DNA from: Arachis hypogaea
Taxonomy: Eukaryota > Streptophyta > Magnoliopsida > Fabales > Fabaceae
NCBI RefSeq assembly: GCF_003086295.3
Contig: NC_092051.1
Coordinates: 77,508,445 to 77,572,444, forward strand
Length of the DNA stretch: 64,000 nucleotides
Direction: 5' to 3'
In this document: positions 57,321 through 64,000 of the stretch, piece after piece
Position numbering within the stretch: position 1 is the first letter of the stretch
How the letters are laid out: each line of letters begins with the position of its first letter
Position numbers and translations under genes: made by a program
The notes under the pieces: generated by a model
Database searches by the model: none
Seen by the model: the letters and a program-made list of their open reading frames with translations, nothing else
What the model was told of the DNA's origin: nothing

Positions 57321-58612
57321 TTTTAGTGTGTTCTAGGTGACTCAAGGGGTCCGCCACTAAATTTTGGGAACCACTCCTATCTTTGATATCTAAATCAAAT
57401 TCTTGCAATAACAATATCCAATGGATTAACCTTGGCTTTGACACTTTCTTAGCTAGCAAGTATTTCAAGGCCACATGGTTTGAATATACTAACACTTTGG
57501 TTCCAAGTAAATAGGTCCGGAATTTATCCAAGGCAAAAATAATTGCTAAAAGTTCTTTTTCAGTGGTAGTATAGTTAGACTGGGCATCATCTAAAGTTTT
57601 AGAAGCATAAGCTATAATATAGGGATCCTTACCTTCGCGTTGAGCCAGCCAACGCCACTCCTACTGCATAGTTAAATGCGTCGCACATTATCTCGAATGG
57701 CCTACTCCAGTCAGGTCCTCTCACAATAGGAGCTTGGGTTAAGGCAATCTTCAGCTTGTCAAATGCTTCTATGCAGTCTTCACTCAAGTCAAACTCTACG
57801 TCCTTTTGCAGCAGACGGGAAAGGGGTAGTGCAACCTTACTGAAGTCCTTGATAATATGCTAATAGAAACCTGTATGACCAAGAATGGAATTACCTCATA
57901 GAAGAGGGGTAAGGTAAACCAAAAATAATATCAACCTTTGCAGGATCAACAGATATACCAGTATTAGAAACAACATGACCTAGAACAATACCTTGTGTTA
58001 CCATAAAGTGACACTTTTCAAAATTAAGTACAATGTTTGAACTAGCACATCTTTCTAATACTCTAGCAAGATTATCCAAACAAAGGTCAAAGGAATCACC
58101 ATAAACACTAAAATCATCCATAAATACTTCGATACAGTGCTCAAGAAGATTCGAAAAGATACTCATCATGCACCTTTTGAACGTAGCCGGTGCATTACAT
58201 AAACCAAAAGGTATTCTTTTATATGCATACGTTCCAAAGGAACATGTAAAAGTAGTTTTCTCTTGGTCTTCTGGAGCAATATGGATCTGAAAATAACCAG
58301 TATAGCCATCTAAAAAAAATAATGTGATTTACCTGACAGGCGATCAAGCATTTGATCGATGAAAGGTAGTGGATAGTGATCCTTGCGAGTGGCCAAGTTC
58401 AAGCACCTGTAGTCGATGCACAATCTCCATGAATTATGCACCCTTGTGGCCATGAGTTCCCCAAGCTCATTCTTCACTATGGTGACGTCGGACTTCTTCG
58501 GAACCACTTGTACTGGACTAACCCACTCACTATCCGATATTGGATAGATAATGTCAGCTTCAAGCAGTCGTGTCACTTTCTTCTTCACAACTTCTAGAAT
58601 TGTGGGGTTCAA
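57199..58612 (-). pseudogene. Reverse transcriptase and RNase H of element E, fragmented
   Basis: RT fingers are seen at 58612-58310 (LLEADIIYPISDSEWVSPVQ, RLCIDYRCLNLATRKDHYP). The palm has the active-site box VFMDDFSVYG at about 58130-58100, FMDD in place of YxDD as is common in plant Ty3-gypsy, followed by the LGHVVSNTGI segment. A stop and frame changes lie near 58310, 58170 and 57890. The RNase H end (57531-57199) shows [20 protein letters not shown], where the usual Asp-His pair reads Asn-His, so a catalytic residue is altered. Together these would copy genomic RNA to cDNA; this copy is dead. Confidence 0.85.
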
Positions 58613-58860
58613 TCACTGTTGAGGTTGACGGATAGGCTTGGCTCCCTCCTCTAGAAAAATGTGATGCTCACAAACTTGAGGGCTTATACCAACTATGTCC
58701 GCCAAACTCCACCCAATAGCTTTCTTGTTTCTTCTCAATACACTAAGCAGTCGTTCCTCTTGTTAGGAAGTAAGCTCTTTTGCAATGATCATCGGGATAT
58801 TTTGATTGTCTTCAAGATAAGCATACTTAAGGTGAGGTGGAAGGGACTTCAACTCCATAT

Positions 58861-59974
58861 TCAGCTCATGGCTTGGAACTTGTTATCTGGTAGCACTGGA
58901 GGTGGTAAGGTGTCTTCATCACATTCAGGGGATTTCCCCACACTTGCACCTTGAACCATGTTCTTGTCATAAACTATATCATGGTGGACTTCGGCCACAA
59001 TCTCATCAATCATATCACACCGGAAGATAGAATGGTCTTCCGGTGGATGCTTCATAGCTTCATCAAGGTTGAAGCTCACTGCTCTTCCACCAATCTCAAA
59101 GGAATAGGTACCCGAGAAGGCATCCAATTTAAACCGAGAAGTCTTCAAGAACAGCCTCCCAAGCAAGATAGATGATGGTCTTTCGGAGTCATTAGGGGGC
59201 ATCTCAAGAATGTAAAAGTCAATTGGAACAACCAACCCCTTAATACTTACTAAGACGTCTTCTGCTATGCCAACCACTGAGATTATGCTTTTATCTGCCA
59301 AAACAAAATGGGCTGCCGAGCTTTTCATCGGTGGGAGCTTCAGAGCATCATAAATAGATAATGGCATAATGCTAACACAGGCACCTAGGTCACACATGCA
59401 ATCAGCAAATTGTACACCACCTATGGTGCAAGTAACCATACAAGGATCGGGATCACCACATTTCTCTGGTATAGCACCTATCAAAGCAGAAATCGAGCTA
59501 CCCAAAGGAATAGTTTCTAAATCATGAATCTTCTCCTTATTCATGAACAAATCCTTTAGAAACATAGCATACCTAGGAACCTGATGAATAACATCAAAAA
59601 GGGGAATGGTTACCTCAACTTTTTAGTCCTCCTAGCTTCACTTGCTTTTTAGTCCTCCTAGTTAGATGTGGAAAAGGAATTGGAATAAACTCTTTTAAAA
59701 CATTTTCCTCCTTAGAAGCTCCATCCTTCGGTTGAGCAACTTCTTCTTCAATTGTCTCTTATACCTCATCCTCATCTTCAATATCTTCTACCTCAACCAC
59801 ATCTTCGTCTTGAGTGGATTGTCTTGAGCTTGGCTCCTTAGGACTCCTCTCTTGCAATGTAGTGCGGGACCTTAAGGTGATGGCATTGATTCCACCCTTG
59901 GGGTTAGGTAAAGGTTGAGAGAGAAGTGCACTAGAGCTTGACGATTGAGTATTAGAGGTAGAGGGTGGTTCCAT
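58861..59974 (-). pseudogene. gag-protease linker and aspartic protease of element E
   Basis: A Ser-rich linker (59974-59759) ends in an acidic stretch and a stop. The protease frame (59565-58861, 234 residues) contains CTIGGVQFADCMCDLGACVS with the active-site DLGA, then IMPLSIYDALKLP, the flap region HFVLADKSIISVVGIAEDVL, and SSILLGRLFLKTSRFKLDA, where the usual GRPF reads GRLF. The active-site triplet is kept, making this the least damaged domain of the element. It would act as a dimer to cut the polyprotein. Confidence 0.8.
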
Positions 59975-60419
59975 ACGGGATATAAGAGCTTGGAGAGAGG
60001 ATGTGAGACCGGTGAGGCTAAAGGTAAGTGAATTTTGAAGCTATTTTTGTCCTTGAAGAATAGGACGAAGTGTTTCATCTTGGTTGGAGGAAGAAGGAAG
60101 GTAGGTAATTTAGGGGACTTGTTGTTGGTTGAGTTGAGGTGCTTGAGCTTGCCTTTGGTGAGGTGGTTGGTATCGGTGGCCTTGGTTTCATTGTTGGTAG
60201 AGAAGGTTTTATTGATACCAATTTTGTTGGTAATTGTTGTGCAACCATTGGTTTCCACTATTGTCTCTGCCTCCTTGGTTGTAGTTGTCTCTCCATCCTT
60301 GGTTGGGATTATCTTGCCAACCTTGATTGTAATTACCACCCTGATTATAGTTACTTCCTTGTTGATAGTACCCTTGATTCGGACGGTTGTAATAAGCATT
60401 GGTAGCCGCCAAGGTGTTG

Positions 60420-61525
60420 TCCTCTTGGAGTTGTGGACATTCATCAGTATAGTGAGAATAACAAGCACAAATCCCACATACTTTCTGAGGGACTAACTGT
60501 TGACATTGTGGTTGTGGAGGAGGTTGAGGTTGTTATTGATTGAGTTAAAGTTGCTTGAGGATATTAGTCATCTCTCCTAAAGTCTTGGTAAGGGTGGCAG
60601 ACTCGCTAATAGAAGAAACTTCTGCAATAGCCTTGGGATGATTATTCCTTTGCCTTGCATGTTGAGTAGACTCGGCCAAATCGATGATGAGTTGCCACGT
60701 TTCTTCCACCGTTTTGTACTTTGTCAAAGAGCCACTACTTGAGGCATCCAAAAGGATCTTATCTTGGAGTTTCATCCCTTCGCTAAAATAACTAATTAAT
60801 ACCAAATCATCAATCCTGTGGTGGGGGCAAGAGTCAAGAAGCTTCCTAAAGCATTCCCAATATTCATAGAGAGTTTCCGATTCACCTTGAATGATGCAAG
60901 AGATTTCCTTCCTTAACCTATCCATGACCTCTGGTGGAAAGAACTTATCCAACAATTCCTTTCTAAGCAAATCCCAATTAGTGACAACATTCTCGGGTTG
61001 AATGTAGAACCACTCATTTGCCCTTCCCTCAAGAGAAAATGGGAAAGCATATAACCAAATAGCATCCTTATCCGCATCATACCGTCTAGAAGTTGAACAA
61101 GCCGTTTGAAAGTCTCTAAGATGCTAGATGGGTTCTTGAGCGGGTAAACCATGGAATTTAGGAAGTAAATTAATCAACGCAATCTTGAGCTCAAAATCAG
61201 CATTCAAGTTTGGATGACGCGCTTGAAATGGTTGAAGAGTGAAATCCGGAGCTCCCGCTTCCTTGAGAGTGATTTTTCTAGGAGCGGCCATAGTATCAGC
61301 ACCTAAATCAATAGAAGAGACGTCAATAGATTTAGTAGGAGAGGAGTTAGCTTCTTCCTCAAATGACGCTTTAGATTGAACCTCGGGCAAGATTTGTGAA
61401 TTTGGAGAAACCCCTTCACCACCCTCGGAGGCTAACCAACGCTGAGCTCGCCTAATATGTGAAATGGTTTTTTCAAATTCAGGATCAAGTGGCACTATGC
61501 TCGGATCCGGTAATGAACACGTCAT
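60420..61525 (-). pseudogene. gag of element E, frameshifted, with CCHC knuckle
   Basis: ATG at 61525 starts MTCSLPDPSIVPLDPEFEK. Frame changes occur around 61130 and 60970. The capsid-like gag core is clear at 60970-60600 (LRKELLDKFFPPEVMDRLRK, GESETLYEYWECFRKLLDSC, RIDDLVLISYFSEGM). A nucleocapsid zinc knuckle CGICACYSHYTDEC (C-x2-C-x4-H-x4-C) lies at about 60485-60440, followed by an Asn/Gln/Gly/Tyr-rich tail (QGSNYNQGGNYNQGW...) down to about 60209. The first 160 codons are duplicated in decayed form at 44860-45334. Role: virus-like particle formation and RNA binding. Confidence 0.85.
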
Positions 61526-61681
61526 TCAATAAAAGAAACATAGAACTCATGGCAACAAAATATATTAAGCAAAATAAATAATAACTACTACTAATAATAA
61601 AAAAGAACACAAGTAAAAGATGCAATTATGCAAATATGAAAATAATTACACAAACCAATAGCTTAGCACACATATGCAACT

Positions 61682-61698
61682 CCCCGGCAACGGCACCA
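61682..61698 (-). promoter_or_regulatory. Primer-binding site next to LTR3 of element E
   Basis: The minus strand reads TGGTGCCGTTGCCGGGG, one change from the copy at 45491-45507. Confidence 0.85.
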
Positions 61699-61703
61699 AA
61701 AAT

Positions 61704-63271
61704 TGATAAGCGAATAAATGCCAGTCAATAATTATCAAAAGTATTTTTCCAAATCAACATTGCAAGTACAGTTTTAACCGACGAGATTCCCACTATCAAA
61801 TTTAAAATGTGTCACAAATGAAATAAATAACCAAGAGTAAAATTCCTGGTCGTTTCCTTAGGAGTTGACACCAGATGCAAATTATTTATTGTAATTTTCC
61901 TAGAGATTTTTGAAGTTGAGAACAAGAAAAATAAATAAATAGAAATTATAACAATAAATAATTAGTAAGTGTTGTAAAATAATCAATATAAAAAGCCTTG
62001 GTTAAGAATGAGAATTGGAAATTCTATCCTTATTATCTTTCCCAAGTGTGATGGTAAAAGCTCATTGCTCTCACTTAGTTATCCTCTAAGAAGTGAAGGA
62101 AAGTCAAGTGAAACAATTAACCTTAGCTCACAAGTCCTAGTCACTTCATAGAGAAGAACTAGTGTTGGTGAGTTTTTCAATCTAATTAGCAATTTCAAAT
62201 TACAGATCAATACTTGAGTATAACAATTCAAGTGGTTCCACTCAACCCCAACCAAGCAAGGAAATCTACTCCATGATCATGGGTGACATTTTCTCAAACA
62301 CATGGTGGGCAAAAATAAAAGACATGATAACAAATGATGAAACAACTCAATTCAAATTACCACACAGAAGAAGCAACGAGAGCAAAATAAGTAATAACAA
62401 TAGATATAAAAATTCTCAATGCATTAACAAAATCCAAAGATAACAAGATCCAAACATGAATTCAAATAATCAAATAGAAACGAGTAATAAAGAAGAAAAA
62501 TATAAAGGAAATGACTCCAATTGAAGGTAACCACAGCTTCTCAAAAGATTTAATTACAAATAAAACTATGAAAAACCAAAAACCCTAGAGAGAAGTGGGA
62601 GCTTCTCTCACTAGAATTCAAAACTAAAAAACTTAGCTAAAATGTAACGTGTCTTCAGTCTCAGCTGCATCCCCACCTCTAGTCTGCATTTTCGAGCTTG
62701 AAATTGGGTCTAAATCAGCCTAGAAATCACCCCCAGCGAGTTCTGATAATTGCAACACGTGACACTCATCACGCGTACGCGTCAGCCTCGCATACGCGTC
62801 AGCCATGCGTACGCGTCAGTGGCTCTGTACAGGGCCACACGTACGCGTCAGTCACGCGTACGCGTCAGTGGTCGACGCTCCTGGTCTCATGTACGCATTA
62901 GTCACGCGTACGCGTCGCTAGAAAACTGGCTTGATCACACATACGCTTCAACCATGCTCGCGCGTCGCTCCCAGCTTCTCAAATATTTAAATTCTTGTGT
63001 TCCTTCCACTTTAGCATGCCTCTTCTTCATCCTCTATACTATTCCTGCTCTATAAATCCTGTAATCACTTAACGCACATATCACGGCATCGAATGATAAT
63101 AACAGAGGATTAAAAATTATTGATTTAAAGGCCTAGGAAGCATGATTTCAATTATAGCACAAAATTAGGAAGGAAAGTTAAAAACATACAATTTACATGA
63201 ATAAGCGTGAGAATAGTTGACAAAACCCACTCAATTCAGTCCAAAATATATCATAAAATAGTGGTTTATCA
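61704..63271 (-). repeat. LTR3 (5' LTR) of element E
   Basis: 1,568 bp from TGATAAGCGA to GGTTTATCA, followed by the TGTGC duplication. A dense palindrome cluster (CACGCGTACGCGTC, CACACGTACGCGTC) lies at 62760-62965. Confidence 0.9.
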
Positions 63272-63276
63272 TGTGC

Positions 63277-63375
63277 CTTTCCACCTTCCCCACATCCTCT
63301 AACGACAAGAGAGGAAACTTCCGTCCTGAACTTGTCATCCAAACACATTCTCAGGTTAATACGCAAGCGGGATCA
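63277..63375 (-). mobile_element. Element J, continuation
   Basis: 'cctttccaccttccccacatcc' continues the tandem repeat text cut off at 43477, once element E and one TGTGC copy are removed. J is cut again at 63375 by LTR G. Confidence 0.6.
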
Positions 63376-64000
63376 CTGATGAGAGAACTTTTGCGTGGTC
63401 TAGAAATTTGCGGATAAATCCTCGTTGCAAGTATAGTTTCTAAACCTTCAAAAGTCCTTTCATACAAACATTTTGGTTGTCACAAATAACAAACCCCTTT
63501 AAAATTGATAACCGAGTATTTGAACCTCGAGTCATCTTCTCAAGGAATTGCAGGGAGGTATGTTCTTATTATTGGTTATGGAAAAAAAGTATGTTTTGGG
63601 GTTTTATTAATGTATAAGATAAGAAGCAACAATAGTAAATGGCAGAGGAAATAAAATAATAACAATAAAAATGAACTCTTGGCAAGGTATTAGAAATTGG
63701 AAGTACTGGAAGTACGGACTTAGTTATCCTGAGTTACTAATTTCTTAACCAAAGCCAAGAATGTAGAAAGCTAAATTAAAATCACAAATATCTGGAATAC
63801 CTCAGATAAAATACATTCAAAGTAGTAAAATCTAACATGGAAAAGTTCATAAGCCAATTGGGCAACATAAGTCAAATACAAATAAAAGCATTAGAGTATC
63901 TGAAAGTAAAAGAGGAATATAAAGTAAAAGGAATATTAAACCTGGGATTGAGAGTCACTCCTAAAACTAAGAGAAATCCTAAATCCTAATCCTAAGAGAG
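63376..64000 (-). repeat. LTR G (A/C/H family), incomplete at the window edge
   Basis: Begins TGATGAGAGAACTTTTGCG and shares 'gttgcaagtatagtttctaaacc', 'ttttggttgtcacaa' and 'cctaaatcctaatcctaagag' with LTRs A, C and H. An internal deletion near 63710-63735 removes the 'tgatgagaattggatt' block. It runs past 64000. Confidence 0.75.

Larger units (their letters stand above)
43478..63271 (-). mobile_element. Element E: tandem three-LTR Athila-like retrotransposon, 19.8 kb
   Basis: Outer duplication TGTGC at 43473-43477 and 63272-63276. On the minus strand: LTR3 (63271-61704), primer-binding site, gag, protease, RT, RNase H, integrase, double hairpin, palindrome array, extra ORF, polypurine-like motif, UTR, polypurine tract, LTR2 (50933-45513, holding insertion K), a second primer-binding site, gag start, then a large deletion into LTR1 (44859-43478). 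It therefore has the LTR-body-LTR-body-LTR order, with the left body almost entirely deleted. Coding capacity is broken throughout. Confidence 0.85.

Noticed and set aside
1..64000. tRNA, rRNA or other classical RNA genes
   Set aside because: No tRNA A/B box pair with a foldable cloverleaf or rRNA core was recognised; the TGGCGCCGTTGCCGGGG words are primer-binding sites, not tRNA genes.

Overview
The window is plant nuclear heterochromatin made almost entirely of nested LTR retrotransposons, with fragments of DNA transposons and no intact host gene that I can recognise. The style of the repeats (Athila/Tat-like Ty3-gypsy elements with GC-rich palindromes such as CACGCGTACGCGTC or CTGGCGTTTAACGCCAG, a TGGCGCCGTTGCCGGGG primer-binding site, and an extra ORF near the 3' end) points to a legume, most likely Arachis (peanut or a wild relative). 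That assignment rests on recalled family style, not on a search.

Layout. 1-5206: pieces of four minus-strand elements (A, B, C, D) broken into each other. 5207-20922: the rest of element D, interrupted by a 4.7 kb non-autonomous element H (7229-11932, TSD ATGAC), a CACTA end that carries a small spliced-looking gene fragment (13269-14729), and a 5.07 kb solo LTR 'I' (15167-20240, TSD AATTA). 20923-26693: a degenerate Mutator-like segment with a minus-strand multi-exon gene containing tandemly repeated mini-exons. 26694-27588: low-copy-looking spacer with a symmetric six-copy motif. 27589-39775: plus-strand element F (TSD TTACG), with gag and protease but no RT or integrase, carrying a solo LTR of its own family in gag (TSD ATTGT) and a hAT fragment. 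39776-42301: decayed element L and unclear repeats. 42302-63375: a long LTR-like element J split by element E (43478-63271, TSD TGTGC). E has three LTRs in tandem and one full but broken gag-pro-RT-RNaseH-integrase set, and holds a 3.9 kb solo LTR 'K' with a 225-codon ORF (TSD TGCGT) and a 541 bp solo LTR (TSD AGTAG). 63376-64000: the start of another LTR.

The most interesting signal is structural RNA/DNA rather than protein. Elements D, E, F and H share a double-hairpin module just 3' of the last gag/pol ORF, and C, D, E and F share an AGGA-loop hairpin next to polypurine-tract-like motifs. In both cases stem sequences change between copies while pairing is largely kept. Each family also carries its own GC-rich palindrome twice, once in the LTR and once in the spacer downstream of gag/pol. 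All polyproteins are disabled by stops, frameshifts or lost catalytic residues.
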